The notes: a model not told the origin generated them from the letters alone. A stretch of DNA of 64,000 nucleotides from Protea cynaroides (GCA_028583415.1 CM053269.1:42707016-42771015), one strand, 5' to 3'; numbered from the stretch's first letter, positions 21,928-34,762 are shown. Program-made: numbers and translations.

Positions 21928-23367
21928 CTAGGCATAAGTTTTGGGTTCAATTTGGTTGCATAGGTTTGTAAGTAAAGCAGTGTATGAAGGGCATGTTGCA
22001 GTAACGAAATTAACCTGTGAGTGTATAGGGTAGAAATTACCTGAACCGAGAGATATGTTGGAGAGGGATGGTTGAGTGATCGATGTACAAATGTAATCAC
22101 GAAGAAAAACAGATGGGTGATGAGGTCGAGTTGTGTGACGAAGTGAAGTAATGGGTTGAATAGAAGTGGCTGGGTTACTATCTATTTGTGATGAACCAGG
22201 TGGTTCAGAATGGGCTGGGCCATGTGAATGAGAGGAATTAGATGAATCAGTGTGGGTTGGGCCATTGAGATGTAAAGAATTAGATGAGATGGATTGGACT
22301 GAATCAAGTGAATGAGATGGGTTGGTTGAATTTGAACTGGATGAAGGATTAGAATTGTTGGATTCAACCGGAGATTGGGAGTCAATATGAGGTGGACTGG
22401 TAATTGGAATAGGTAGAACAGAAGATGAACCATTTTTAGGCATGCATGACAGAAGATGAAATCAGCATTGAAATTTTATATGGAAAGACAGTTCATGAAA
22501 TAGTACATCACGACTAATGAAGACTGAATTTGTAGTTGAATGATAGACTATGTAACCATGATGATTTACAGGGTGACCGATGAAAATACAAGGATAATAA
22601 CGATTTGTAAATTTGTGAGTTGGTAAAGGGTTTCGAGCATAACAGAGACAGCCGAAAACTTTCAAATGACTGTATGTAGTGGGCTCATTGAAGAGGACTT
22701 CATAAGGAGATTTGTGGGAAAGAAATTGGTTGGGGAGACAATCAATAAGGTAACATGCTGTCAAGACGTAGTCCCCCCAAAATTGTAAGGGTAGTTGAAT
22801 TGGATACGGAGAGCTCGAGCAACTTGAAGCAAGTGTTTGTGTACATTCCACGACCCTATTTTGTTTTGTGTGTGTGTGTGTGTGTGTAAGAGGGGGATGG
22901 GAGGGGGGAGGGGGGCGGGGGCTTGTAAAAAACACAAGTAAACTGATGAATTGTGCCATGAGATTTAAAAAGTTGTTGCATTGAATTGGACAAGAATTCG
23001 GACCATTATCAGTTCAGATATTTTTAACAGTACGAGAAAACTGGGTTTTAACCATGAGAAAAAACTGAATAAGAAACATGTAAGCCTCATATTTGTATTG
23101 CATAAGAAAGACCTATGTGGCCTTTGAAAAATCATCAACAATGCAAAGAAAAAAACGAGTACCAATTAAAGTAGGGGTGCGAAATGGGCCCCATATATCC
23201 CAATGAACAAGTTGAAATATGTGAGTGGATCGACTAGTACTGGTTGGAAATGGTAGCCTAGTTTGTTTAGCTAAGGGACATACATCACAAGAAATGTGAG
23301 TGGAAGAAATACCTGGAATAGGTAAATGAAAACTATTTGAAGATGGATGGTCAAACCGTAATGCCAT
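21928..23367 (-). pseudogene. Copia 2 integrase and linker
   Basis: The zinc-binding and core start read HISCDVCPLAKQTRLPF, VHWDIWGPF and CIVDDFSKAT (23113-23300), holding two of the catalytic acidic positions. The core continues at 22462-22850 with FWGDYVLTACYLIDCLP, YEVLFNEPTTYSHLKVFGC and a C-terminal GYIVYHSTTNSVFISRDV. A long Ser/Asn/Pro-rich linker (21928-22443) leads to RT. A (TG)n tract and a G-rich run at 22868-22920 interrupt the integrase frame and look like a local repeat expansion. Confidence 0.8.
22868..22920. repeat. (TG)n tract with adjoining G-rich run
   Basis: About ten TG units followed by AGAGGGGGATGGGAGGGG-like sequence inside the integrase region of Copia 2. It breaks the frame. 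Confidence 0.85.
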
Positions 23368-24937
23368 AGCTGTGAGATTGTTAGTGCTAACAGAACAAAA
23401 GGTGTAGAAGGACTGGATACAAATTGGTACAATCCTTCAACTTGCCATCCCTGACCAATCACTCTCTCCGTCGATAAGTCCTGAAACATTCAATATTTAG
23501 GAAAAAATGTTACTGAACCATTGAGGGAAGATGTTAATTAGCTGACTGAAAGAAGGTTAAAATTGAAATGAGGAAGGTAAAATACATCCTGTAAGTGGAT
23601 GTCAGATGTTAGGGAATGGTTGCTGGTGTGTGTAATGGGGTAGGTTGAGCCATTAGGCAATATAACAGGCTCGTATGTGGATGGTGATACAGGGTTAAGT
23701 GAAAGACTATGAATGGGAGAAAAATAGCACCAGAATCTATGATCCAAGTTTGGGGTTTAGGAGAACTAGCGGAAAGACAGGATTGTGTACCTGCAAAGTT
23801 AGCCGTCGCAGGAGCTGAAGTCTGAAGAAGACGTAACAATTGTTGATATTGGGTGTTGGTGAGAGGGGGTAGTTGAGGAACAGAGGAATCAATGGTGGAA
23901 TTATCCGATGTAGGGAGTTCAGCAATATGAGCATGGTTAGGTACATTAGGTGGTGGAATGGGTTGTGAATGAACTGTAGGTGATGAATGCGTCTGGGTTA
24001 GGATAGTAGGAACATTTCTTGATGGTCGTTGAGTGAAACCTGGCGGATAGCCATGGATTTAAAAACAAGAATCATGGTAATGACCATGTTTATTACAATG
24101 GGTACAAAAGGGACGACGGCAACCAGAACCATCATAACCAGTTGATCTGAAATTGGTGCGGCTAGTAGCAAGAGCCATTGAATCAGTTGAGGAGATTACC
24201 TGTGGTAGGGAAAGACCACGATGTTGTTCATCTTGCAAAACCAAGGAGTAGGTCTTACCAACGACAGGAAGTGGATCCATTGTCAATATCTGTGTTCGAA
24301 CGGTACTACACACATCGTTGAGTCCAAGAAGAAACTGGAAAACCTTCTCCGTTTCAGCAGCATCAGTAGTCTTCGAATGAGCAGGGCAAGAGGTAGAATG
24401 AGCCCCACAGTTGCATTATGTTGGTTGAAGATGAGACCCAATTTCGTCCCAGAGGATCTTGATAGCTGAGTAATATTCAGAAACAGTCATCGTATCTTGC
24501 CGAAGGAGGGCTATTTGATGTTTCAGTTCGCAAAGTCGAGGACCATTACCACGAGAAAACCGATTTTCGAGATCAACCCATAGATCTCTGGAAGTGTAAG
24601 CATAAAGAACACTATCGTGAAAGTTCCGAATGAGGCTGTTGTACAGCCATGACATCACCATCAAATCTGATTGATCCCAGGCAGCAATTGCATTGGCATC
24701 CTCAGTCGGACGCTTGAAAGATCCATCCATGAAGCCAAACTTGTTCTTGGCTCCAACAGCAACCCGCATGGCCCTTTTCCAGGTCTGGTAATTGTTGCCG
24801 TCAAGAGTCTTGGAGACTGGGACATGGCCAGGATTATCTGAAGGGTAAAGGACAGAGGGAGAGAAGGATGAGGACGAAGGAGTTTGTTGATTAAAAACCA
24901 TGGATAGCAGAAGATCTCTGAAAAAGAAACGAATCAA
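23368..24937 (-). pseudogene. Copia 2 gag, zinc knuckle and protease
   Basis: Gag begins near 24901 and shows LDGNNYQTWKRAMRVAV, MSWLYNSLIRNFHDSVLY, SRDLWVDLENRFS and MTVSEYYSAIKILWDEIG, then a stop near 24416. Reading resumes with VRTQILTMDPLPVVGKTYS and the zinc knuckle CTHCNKHGHYHDSC (C-x2-C-x4-H-x4-C intact). After another stop the protease motif WIIDSGA appears near 23735-23755. The order and motifs are those of a Copia polyprotein; several stops and shifts break it. Confidence 0.85.
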
Positions 24938-25140
24938 GAACTGGAAACCCTAGATGGCAAGAAATCGGGAATCACAAAAGAGACCCTAAGTTGCAGAAAC
25001 GAAGCTCAAATCAAATGGAGAAAAGATGTACAAAAGCTAGATTCAAACGAAAACAAAGAAAATCAGATTGATAATCGAAGAAGACGGAAACAAAATCGAA
25101 GAGAAATCAAATGAGGCGGAAGCAAAAACATCCGATACCA

Positions 25141-25328
25141 TGCTAGAAATGAAGATAGAGTGCACAGAGAGTTCTGGAAAACGAAAGCAACATAGAGGTC
25201 TGGAATGTTTCTAAATGACTTTCATTGAAAGAAATTAAAAATATACAATTGTACTTTCATACTAAAGAAATGAGAAAATATCTAAATTAAATATTAAAAT
25301 GTGAGAGACACGTGTTTCAATTTTAACA
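25141..25328 (-). repeat. Copia 2 5' LTR (188 bp)
   Basis: Runs from TGCTAGAAATG to TTTTAACA on the plus strand and pairs with 20226-20413. Confidence 0.9.
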
Positions 25329-26219
25329 CATATGGAATCTGTCTATTTTTCAAAAGGATCACAAATCCCCTTCTAATTTATAGTATTTTTTTAAAATATT
25401 ATTTTCATTAGAGCATCGATTCCATATGGGTGTATAAGAAACCGGATAACAAGAAAATTCCTCCTACTCAGGTGGCAAGAAAATTTTGTGCAAAGGAGGT
25501 TACTTCATCTGCACTAAGTCAGGGAAAGATTCTTTTCTTTTTTTTATTTCCATAGATGCCCTTGTGTATGGTAAATGGTTGTGTGTGCAAGGATGTCATC
25601 TCCTAATTGTGCATGTAGAGTTCATGTCCGAACAGATGAACTCTACTCGTACCTTTAGAATATCAACTTCTTGTTCGAGTTGAGCAATGTATTCTGACTT
25701 TCTGACCCGAGATTTCTGTGTAGCTAGATGGCTGCTAATAACCCTACAAAAGGTTAAAAAGAGGCCCGTTAGAGTTATATTAATCTATGTTCAAGTTCTT
25801 GAAATCGGGCAAGGGATCAGTATGGGGTTGGTCCTCTTTACATTGTATCATGCTGATCCAACCGTGCCAATTCCCTTGCTGCACTGGATTGACCCTAAAT
25901 CAATATGATCCATGCATTAAAACCTTACTTAACATTACCTTGTACTATAAAATATTGATTTTTAAAATGAAAATAAAAATAAAAACGTTGAGATTTTAGG
26001 GGAAAAAGAAACCCTCCTCAAATTTTTTGTATCCATGTTACGATCATTCAACACTGGGTAGTCTGCAACCTAGTTAGGTTGCATAATCATCTTCAGGTTC
26101 TCCTCGGCATCATGAAGCATAACACTATACCTTCGGTTCATGATTGGATTCACAGTTGAGTGTGAGTACCTTGGTGGCAGCGGCCCCATTTCCACCACAT
26201 TCTTCATCCCTCTTGCCAT

Positions 26220-27715
26220 TATCTGATTCTACTTGTAAATTAGCAGCAACACCCTTAAAACATTGATCTACACCCAATGCGATCTTTCTACTTCTCAAAG
26301 GGAAAAATCAATTGAGAATTCATCATTGAAATCTCGTCATACTTATATATGGTTTATTCTATTGGTAATAATACTGTCTTGTCAATTACGTGTTTGCCAA
26401 ACGGATCCTTATGCACCCCATGTTATCTGTTTATATCCATATTGCATAAGCTATGAGCTTTACATGTTCTAATGAATTGATCCACTTTAATGACCCAAAA
26501 ATAAGACCATTCATTTCACCGTTAGATTTGTTTCAATCTTCAAACAAAATACCAAAACTACCATCTTGTAAATTTCTAGATGGCCCAAGGAGTATGCATT
26601 GAAGGAAATCAATTACATCTAGATGCATGTTCTGGCAATTCTTTAAAAATTACAACGTTCCTTTGCATCTTCTCGTGACATATGCTTTCCTATCGACGGG
26701 TATCAATTTTTGGCCCGCATCGACACGCATCAATTACTGAACGTGTCGCACTTAGGTCTGGACTGATTATTAAATCGGTCATTCACGGTGCAAATATCTA
26801 GCCCGAAGGTCACTCGACCGCACCAACAAAATGTTGACCGAACACGACACCGACCCATAAAATGACTATTAACCGCTAATCGTTAAATCCTTGAACGCCT
26901 AATCTCTCATTTCTCCTTTTTATTTAGGACCCCCATTTTTTTTATGTCCCTAAGGTTAAGGGACATCATTGAAGTACAGAATGACCCCCATTTTTTATTT
27001 TCAATAATGCATAATGATAGACCTTATAGTTTTGGTAGACCAGGATGCTCTATTGATAATTCAACAATTTGTTCAAGTTAGTTGTCTTACTCCCGTCTAT
27101 GGAATATAATTGAACATAACAGTTTAGTAGTTGATGATATAGAGATGGTTAAGAGCGATGTTCTCAGAAACCCTTATCAAGAAATAATTACTCATAAAAA
27201 AAACATTGGGACTATTATCAAAATACCGAATAGTATAGTTGATTATGGACCAATTGGTTTGCAACATTGAAGCCCATTAATAAATCGATTTAATCGATTA
27301 ACATAAGACTGATTATAGACTGAAATCGACCGAACCAGATATAAATATGTCTATGTCTCGCAAATGAGGACCGATTAATCAAACATACTAGTCATAGTGC
27401 AAGGTATTCGATTGACGGTGCCCAATTAAGCCTGACCAAGACTGATCGATTGACACCCCTATATCCTTTCAATTTGATATTAATTTAGAATGTATGCTTT
27501 TACATTGTGCTTCAATTTACGAAAATCTAATCACTAACATAGGCATTACCACATTGGAAATCTACGCTCTTCGATAAAATAGAAAAATTAAAGATACCAC
27601 TATCCTACAATCCAATGTAGTAGAGCCCTTGATAGCTAGCTATACTACAATCTAGTTAAAGAACAATTTGCTACATATCATAAAGTGATAAGAGTACGGT
27701 CAGACAAATGATATT
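26220..27715. other. Upstream flank of bZIP copy B
   Basis: No gene. The stretch matches the upstream flanks of copies C and D for about 1.4 kb, including the GGTAGACCA...GATGCTCTATTGA block near 27037 and a region of GATTAATCGATT-like motifs at 27280-27450. Confidence 0.5.
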
Positions 27716-28600
27716 GAAAGCAAGGTTGTCGGGATTGAGATTATACGGATTCACATGTTTGATGGGATTGTGCAAACTGTAACTAAGGTTAAACATGGGT
27801 TGGATCTGAGGAAGAATCTAATTTCATTGGGAACACTAGATTTAAGAGGCTACAGGTGCTCATTTGAAGATGAAGTTTTCAAGGTCTCCTAAGGGGCCAT
27901 GGTTGTGATGTAGAGACAAATGGTTGAAAATCTAAACAGATTTACATGGAGTGTTGAAACAAATGGTGTTTATGTTGGAACTCAGACAAGGGGTACAGGT
28001 GGAAGACAAAGAATGTAGGAAGTTCAAGTTATGTACAAGTGTAGATTTGGGAAAAATCGAGTCTCCTTTGCTTCAGATTTTGTGAGTAGAAGTGATCTTT
28101 GGTGATGTTGTAGTAGTGGAAAAGGTGGAGACACATCATTTCGTACAGTGGTAAGCTGTGCGGGACACCCAGACGGGGTGTGGGTTAGGCAGGTTTGAGT
28201 GTAGTGGTTTGGCAAAAACGATGGAAGTGTTTACAGAATCAACATCAATGAGTTTTTCTTCAAGGTGGCTTGCAGAATCCATGCCAAGTGGAGATTTGTT
28301 GGATTTAGTGTCTTGTATTTTGTGGGGGACCCCACACAGTTATAGGGTAGTTCTTGTATTAGAGTTTGGGTCTATTACAAGTACGATGATAAACTTATAA
28401 TTGTGTGGGGGATTAGGGTTTCTAGAGATCCTATATATTGTCTCTATTGGGAACCCCTAGGTAAGGTCTGAACGAAGGAGAATACTTTGTCAAGTGGAGA
28501 GAGATGTAAAGCTTTCTTGTGAATAAATAAATTCTCTGTTTCTCTATGGTGGAGGTAGACATTCCGATTTAGGTCCGATTTAGGTGTTGAACCACTATAA
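27716..28600 (+). pseudogene. Copia remnant: gag-pre-integrase fragment and LTR-like tail
   Basis: The plus strand reads IRIHMFDGIVQTV, DLRKNLISLGTLDLRGY, SFEDEVFKVS, a stop, GAMVVM and a further stop. This is the protease-to-integrase linker of a Copia element of the Tnt1 type (normally NLISLGTLD...KGALV). Downstream, 28400-28570 resembles an LTR with TATATATTG and AATAAATAAATTC signals, but I find no partner LTR or target duplication. It is a decayed fragment and its limits are uncertain. Confidence 0.6.
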
Positions 28601-28689
28601 ATCATATGTTTGTATGTTTGTTTGATCTTCGTGTGGTTTCTTCTTGTTTGCGCTCCCAATTCTAATAGTATCCAGTTTACTTATATGAT

Positions 28690-29160
28690 GGGCGAGGAAT
28701 TGACCCATCCAACATTAATAGCCCGTCACAGATTAAAACTTGAAACATCATTTGATAATGTGTTAAAGGACAAAAAACTTGGTGAGCCTGAAATTCAAGA
28801 GAAAATCATGTGAGTTGGGTTTAATCTGAATAGTCATGGGACGAAATCGCTTGGATTGTTGATTATACAATACCAAGCATGTTTCAGAAAAGTTTCTTAA
28901 ACCAACAATCGCCTGTAATAGAGAACCTTCAAAGCCAGTAACGGCTTGTTCGATAATGCTTTAGATTTTGGATTTTACGGACTCTAACTCTCTGGGAGCT
29001 ATTTTGGAGAAGAATCACGTACGTATGGTAAATTTGGTTGGATTTCAGCTCCCGGGGAGTGAACCATTATAAAATGACATTAGAATCCAAATTTTTGGAG
29101 TATAAAATACAAGCTTTTTTTTTTTTTTTTTTTTTGGAACAACTTTTTGGAAGAACACTT
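28690..29160. other. Left part of unit C flank (paralog of 44611-45057)
   Basis: Non-coding DNA that matches the left part of unit D from the CCATCCAACATTAATAGCCC block onward. It contains the intact target site (TTA followed by CCTAAAAA near 29160) into which the Harbinger element inserted in unit D. Confidence 0.6.
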
Positions 29161-29249
29161 ACCTAAAAAAAAACTTTTTGAGAGAACTAAAACAAGTAAA
29201 AAAGAAGCTCTCTTCTCACACTCTCTTCATCACAAAACAAAACATTGAC

Positions 29250-29665
29250 CGGCACCACCACTACCACCACCACCACCACCACCACCACCACACCCACCAC
29301 CCATATCGAACCACCGCCACCACCACCACTGCCACCCACTACCCACCACCACCACCACTGCCACCCACTACCCACCACCACCACCACCCATTGCAGCCGC
29401 CACCACCACCACCACCCACTACCCACCATCGCCACGCCACCGCCACCCACAACCCACCTCCACTACCACCACCACCAACCACAACCCACCGCCACCACCA
29501 CCGCCACTACCCACCACCCACTGCCGCCACCACCGCCGCCACCCACCACCACCAACCACCACCGCCACTACCCACTACCACTGCCACCGCCACCATCATT
29601 GTCACCACCACTCACCACTCACCACTGCCACCACCCGCCACCCACCACCACCACCACCACCATTA
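29250..29665. repeat. CAC/CCACC repeat tract, about 415 bp
   Basis: Almost pure repeats of CAC, CCACC and CGCCAC. It generates artefactual His/Pro/Thr-rich and Gly/Val-rich reading frames. The paralogous position in unit D (50630-50680) has only about 50 bp of the same repeat. Confidence 0.9.
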
Positions 29666-30339
29666 GTTTTCTTGACTTTGATTGACAGGATATTATGTTT
29701 ATCAAACATATTTTTGTTCCAAAGATATTTCAGAATCTATTCCAAAAATGCGTTATTAAATATGCTTTTATTTCCAAATAATTTTGGAGTAAATTTTTTA
29801 TTCCAAATTACAAATAAAGAATCCAAAACAGAAGTATTATCAACCACAGAAAGAATCCATAAGAGTTAGGGGAAAGAATACAAAAAATGAAACGAAAGAA
29901 AACCCCAAAAAAAGAGTAATAACCGATCACCTTAGAATGAAAATCCATATTTCCCCTGCTATAAATAAATATAATAAAATAAAATAATCTCATTCCCTCC
30001 CAAAATTTCAGAACTTTAAAGCTCTATCTCCATGTCATTCTTCAGAACAAAAACATCCTCAACAAATTTCCCAACATCATCATCATCATTTTAGCCTTCA
30101 GACCATTAGCTGCTCAAGGAGGCTAAAGCAAGACCTCAATTTTTTATCGAAGACGGCGAAGGCGAAGGCGAAATACCATGTACCCACATCTCTTAGACAC
30201 CAAAACCACAATCAGGTAACCGCCAAAATCAGGTACAAAGTCGTTTTCTTAAGTCATAAATCGAACGTAAGAGAGAGAGAAGGGATGGGTTTTTTTTTTT
30301 TTTCAAGGAAGAAGAAAAGGGTTTCAGTAGGCTATTCAC

Positions 30340-30735
30340 ATGGGACTAGGATCCTTTGTGGTGACTGCCAAGCGGTAGTGAGATCCTGATCGTTCCTACT
30401 GCATCGGGACACATACCGATGCACTATGAATGGTCTAGATCTTCACTACCAGGCGGCAATCACAACGAAGAATTTTTTTTTCCATTCATAACAAGACCAG
30501 GATCTTTGTATTGACTGCCAAGCAATAGTGAGATCATGTCCGCTCATAATGCATTGGGACACGTGCCAATGCACTATGAGTGGTCTGGATCTTCACTGCT
30601 AGGGGGCAGTCACTATAGAGGATTTTTTTTAATTCATCACAGGACCAGGATTCTCTGTAGTGATTATCATGCGACAATGAGATTCTGATAACTCATAACG
30701 CAATGGGACACGTGCTGATGTTCATAATGGGTGTG
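30340..30735. repeat. Tandem palindromic MITE-like elements (spacer of unit C)
   Basis: Equivalent to 4691-5090: two full units and one partial unit, each palindromic and separated by T tracts followed by ATTCATCAC-like or ATTCATAAC-like sequence. Confidence 0.6.
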
Positions 30736-30842
30736 AACAATCGATTCCCAAATTTGGAATGGTGTAAAATTCCATTTTGATCCACTGTTTCAATTTTTAC
30801 CCCAAAAAAAAAAAAATCCAATGTTGCAGTGCCTTATGAAAT

Positions 30843-30990
30843 GGACTGAAATCCTCTCCCGCGGCAGGAGGTTCCTGCCGCTGATCCAAGGGCTGGGGAT
30901 CAGTCGGCCCGCCTACCAATACATGGGGAGGTGGGCCGGCTGAAATCCCGCCCTTGGTCGGCGGCAGGTGGGCGGGAGAGGATTTTTTTA
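30843..30990. mobile_element. 148-bp Mutator-like MITE
   Basis: Flanked by a perfect 10-bp direct repeat CTTATGAAAT (30833-30842 and 30991-31000). Terminal inverted repeats share AAATCCTCTCCCGC, and the GC-rich interior is largely self-complementary (GGCAGG, GGCCCGCC). Units A, B and D have a single uninterrupted CTTATGAAAT-like site at this point. TSD length and GC-rich palindromic structure fit a non-autonomous Mutator-type element. Confidence 0.75.
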
Positions 30991-31655
30991 CTTATGAAAT
31001 AGGGTTTAAAGTTTCAATTTACGAACTAGGTTTCAACGGGTTTTGATGTGATGTTTCCACTCCAACCAATCTTATTCCACTATCAATAATTAAGAACCGT
31101 TAGATCTGATCCATGGTACGCAGCAAGCACCTCAATTTAAACAATTAAAAAAGATATTACAGGGCAGAAAAGTAAGGTTACAAAATACAAGCAGCCGCGC
31201 CCATAGATAAAACCAGACACCCTTTATTTCTTCCATCGAAACATTCTGACCATAAATCACATGTTAATTAAGGACACAAGAACAACTTAGATACTATAAC
31301 ATGACCTACTCTAAAGATCATAATAATAAATACGACACAAACAAAAACTAAGGACATATCCAATGCACGATGCTACTCCTACAGAAAGGCTGTTTATCAA
31401 TTCAAACCTACGACTACCAAGATGCAATGGAACAATTTCCATTGTGCCGAGGCTGAATAATAATCACACGAAATAATTCATAGAAACAGGATGTAAGTTC
31501 ATTTCTGACCTTAAAAGACACGCCAATGACACAAGAAATTGGTATAATAACATGACCAACTCCACAAACCATACTAATAACATGACACAAACAAGAACAA
31601 TAGGAAAATGTAACAATGAAAGCTGAATGATAATCAACTAAAGTAATTCATAGAA

Positions 31656-33062
31656 CTAGATAGGATGAAGGTTCATTGGACTGTTGATGTCCAATAGTTG
31701 TTGCTCTTCCCCAAGGTTACATTCTGCAACCATCTCTTGTTGTTCCTGATCATGAATCAGCTCTGGTGGTACCAGTTGTAGTTGTTGTTTCAGTTGATGC
31801 TGCATGGTCAAGATGTCAGAAAGCCTATGCTTTTCTTGCTTTAGCCACTTAGTTTCAGCTGCCAATTAACAACCTATCAGTAATAAGAAAAGATCTCCTT
31901 TATTTCGTATTGTTTCAAATTTTCGCAGACTTACCAGTCTTGAGTTTTTGTTCACCACAGAGATCGTCTATCCTCTTCCTCATGGCTTCATTTTCGTTAC
32001 ACAACTCAATACGTTTGCAATCGTAATAGGAGACTTGATGAGCCATAACAGGGACAACTGCCTGCAGAAGAGGTTATTAACAGAAAAGTTGAACAAGGGA
32101 AAAAGATGATTTCCCATTGGAGGTAAAATGGTGCTCAAGTCAGTAGATTGCTTGATTATATCCATTACATACCCTAAAGAGGGGGAAATTTTATACCCAT
32201 ATGGAATCTGTCTCTTTTTCAAGAGCCTTCTAATTTATAATATTTCTTCTAAAATATTCTTTTCACTAGAGCATGATTCCATATGAGTGTACAAGAAACC
32301 ATGTAACAAGAAAGTCATGAAAACTTTGTAGTACTTCCAGAGGAGAATAGTTCATCTGCAAATACAATTAGGGAAAGACATCTATTCTTTTGTTTCCATA
32401 AATACCCTTATGTATGGTAGGTAAATGGCTGTGAGTGCAAGGATGCCATCTCCTAACTGTGCATGCAGAGTTCACGTTCATCTAGATGAAGTACTCTACT
32501 CATACCTTTAGACTATCAACTTGTTGTTCGAGTTGAGCAATGTATTCCGACTTTCTAACCCGAGATTTCAGTGCAGCTAGTCGGCTGCTAAAAATCCTAC
32601 AAAAGGTTAAAAAGAGAGCCAAATAGAGTAATATTAATATCAATGTTCAAGTACGCGAAATCGGGCAAGGGATCAGCATGGGATCGATCCTCTTTACATT
32701 GTATCATGCCAATCCAACCGTGCCAATACCCTTGCTGCACTGGATCGACCCTAAGCCGATCTGATCCGTGCATACTTAACATTACCTTGTATTATAAGAT
32801 ATTGATTTTTCGAATGAAAATAAAAAAATGTGGAGATTTTAGGGGAAAAGAAAACCCACCTCAAATTTTTTGGATCCATGGAAGGATCATTGAACAATGG
32901 GTAGTCTGCAGCCTTGTTAGGTTGCATAATCATCTTCAGGTTCTCCTCGGCATCATGACGCATACCAATATGCCTTCGGTTCATGATTGCGTTCACAGCT
33001 GAGTTTGGGTACCTTGGTGGCTGCGGCCCCATTTCCACCACATTCTTCATCCCTCCTGCCAT
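31656..33062 (-). CDS. bZIP transcription factor, copy C (207 codons, four exons)
   Basis: Coding exons are 33062-32860, 32596-32506, 32061-31935 and 31858-31656, with GT-AG introns of the same phases as copy A and one open joined frame. The N-terminal region (68 residues) lacks the 34 residues present in copy A. The basic region reads IFSSRLAALKSR with Ser at the usual Asn position, and zipper heptads follow (L, L, M, Y, L, M, L at d positions). The tail is complete and Gln-rich, ending LLDINSPMNLHPI, the longest C-terminus of the family here. It is predicted to be a nuclear dimeric DNA-binding regulator. With every splice site and frame intact it is the best candidate, with copy A, for a functional gene. 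The flanking MITE and CAC tract lie in its 3' spacer. Confidence 0.8.
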
Positions 33063-33194
33063 TATCTCAGTACTGATTCTACTTGTAAATTAGCAGCAAC
33101 TCCCTTAAGTCAACACTAAGCTACACCCAGTGTGATCTTTCTAACTCTCAAAGGGAAAAATCAATGGAGAATTCATCTTTGAAATCTCTTGTCA

Positions 33195-33204
33195 TATTTA
33201 AATA
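33195..33204 (-). promoter_or_regulatory. Candidate TATA box of bZIP copy C
   Basis: TATTTAAATA, 133 bases upstream of the start codon, conserved in position with copies A and D. Confidence 0.4.
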
Positions 33205-34762
33205 TGGGTTTTTCTACTTGTAATAACACTGTCCTGTCAGTTACGTGTCTGCCAGATTGATTCTTATGCACTCTGTCTTATCTGTTGATATCCATATCCA
33301 TATCCATATCGCATAAGCTATGAGCTTTACATGTTCTAATGAATTGATCCGCTTTAATGACCTAAAATCAAGACCGTTCTTTCATGGTTAGATTTGCGTT
33401 GGTCTCCAAACAAAATACCAAAATGCCACCTTGTATATTTCGGGATGGCCCAAGGAGTACGCATTAAAGGAAATCAATTACAACTAGATGCATGTTTTGA
33501 CAACTCTTTAAATATTACACACGTTCCTATGCATTTTCTCGTGACATATACTTTCCTTTCGAGGGGTATCAATTTCTGGCCCACATTGGCACGACTATTT
33601 ACCGAACATGCCATGTTTAGGTCTGGACCAATTATTAATCGATCGTTCATGACGGTCGCCCAACTGCACCAACAAAATGTCGACCCAACAAATTGTCAAC
33701 CGAACACGACACCGACCCAAAAATGGTCGACTATTGACCACTAAAGGTTAAATCCCTAAAGACCTAATCTCATATCTCCCTCTCATTTAGGACCTTCATT
33801 TTTTTTATGTCCTAAGACTAAGGAACATCATTGAAGTACAAAAGACCTCCATTTTTTATTTCCAATAATGCATAATGATAGACCTTATAGTTTTGGAAGA
33901 CCATGTTGCTCTATTGACAATTCTGCAATTTGTTCAAGTTGGTTGTCTTACTCCCGCATACGAAATAAAACCGAACATAACAATTTAGTAGCTGATATGT
34001 AGTCGGTTAATAAGGATGTTCTCACAAACCCTTATTAAGAAATAATTAGTCATAAAAAAAATTGGGACAATTATCATAAGATCAAATAATATAATTGATT
34101 ATGAACCAATTGGTTTACATCATTGAAACCCATTAATAAATCGATTAAATCGATTAACATAAGACTGATTATGAACCAAAATCGATCGAACCGGATATAA
34201 ATGTATCTGTCTCGTAAATGAGGACTAATTAGTCAAACATGTCAGTCACAGTGCAAAATATTCGATTAGTGGTAACCAATTAAGCTTGATCAAGACCAAC
34301 CGATTATCACCTTTATATCTCTTTAAATTTGATATAAATTTGAAATGTATGTTTTTAAATTGTGCTTAAATTTATTTTTTATTTATTTATTTTTTGGTGA
34401 GAAATGTGCTTAAATTTATGAAAACGTAATCATTAACATGAGCATTACCAAACTGGAAATCTAAGCCCTTCGGTAACATAGAAAAATGATATCACTATCC
34501 CACAACCCAATGTAGTAGAGCCCTTGATAGCTAGCTCTTTCTTGGTATCTAATTGAGGAAATAAATAGGGCAGTAAATGAAATCTAAAGATACAATGTTT
34601 TTGCATAACTGAGGTAAATTAAAATTTTAATTAATTAACATTATCTCCTTATTTATTATGTCTTTATTTAGAAAATTATAATAATAGCCCGTCTATCTGT
34701 CGTTGGAAACCATTTATTACATAAATAATCGAAAATTTCATACAAGGAAAAAAAAATTAAGG
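33205..34762. other. Upstream flank of bZIP copy C
   Basis: No gene. It parallels 54575-56870 apart from the 748-bp insertion in unit D. Homology ends close to the T tract of the LINE fragment. Confidence 0.5.

Larger units (their letters stand above)
20226..25328 (-). mobile_element. Copia LTR retrotransposon 2 (5.1 kb, complete structure)
   Basis: Flanked by target duplication CATAT (20221-20225 and 25329-25333). It has 188-bp LTRs on both sides, a primer site TGGTATCGGATG touching the 5' LTR (25129-25140), and a purine tract TTGAGGGGGG next to the 3' LTR (20414-20428). Domain order on the minus strand is gag, zinc knuckle, protease, integrase, RT, RNase H. The LTRs differ at about 23 of 188 positions (by eye), so it is an old copy. 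The empty site CATATGGAATCTGTC is visible in copies A (about 2500), C (about 32197) and D (about 53553). Confidence 0.9.
19670..26219 (-). pseudogene. bZIP transcription factor, copy B (pseudogene)
   Basis: Exon equivalents are 26219-26017, 25743-25653, 20058-19929 and 19852-about 19670. The basic-region exon reads SSHLATQKSR, so an Arg is changed to His in addition to the family-wide Asn-to-Ser change. Exon 1 has a stop after MIMQPN and its donor is GA instead of GT. Exon 3 has a stop after SIMAN and one extra Tyr codon. Exon 4 has a stop at 19743-19745. Intron 2 is filled by Copia element 2, and Copia 1 with its nested Gypsy lies just beyond the 3' end. Exon 1 shares the 102-bp deletion seen in copies C and D. 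Multiple independent lesions mean no bZIP product is expected. Confidence 0.85.
29666..31655. other. Downstream flank of bZIP copy C
   Basis: No gene. It contains the spacer block near 29990-30280 shared with 4340-4680 and 51270-51600, a palindromic array and a MITE (listed separately), and the 3' flank common to all units from about 30735. Confidence 0.5.

Noticed and set aside
29178..29685. His/Pro/Thr-rich and Gly/Val-rich reading frames of 87-162 codons
   Set aside because: They are by-products of the CAC repeat; three overlapping frames on both strands show the same effect and no start context or domain.
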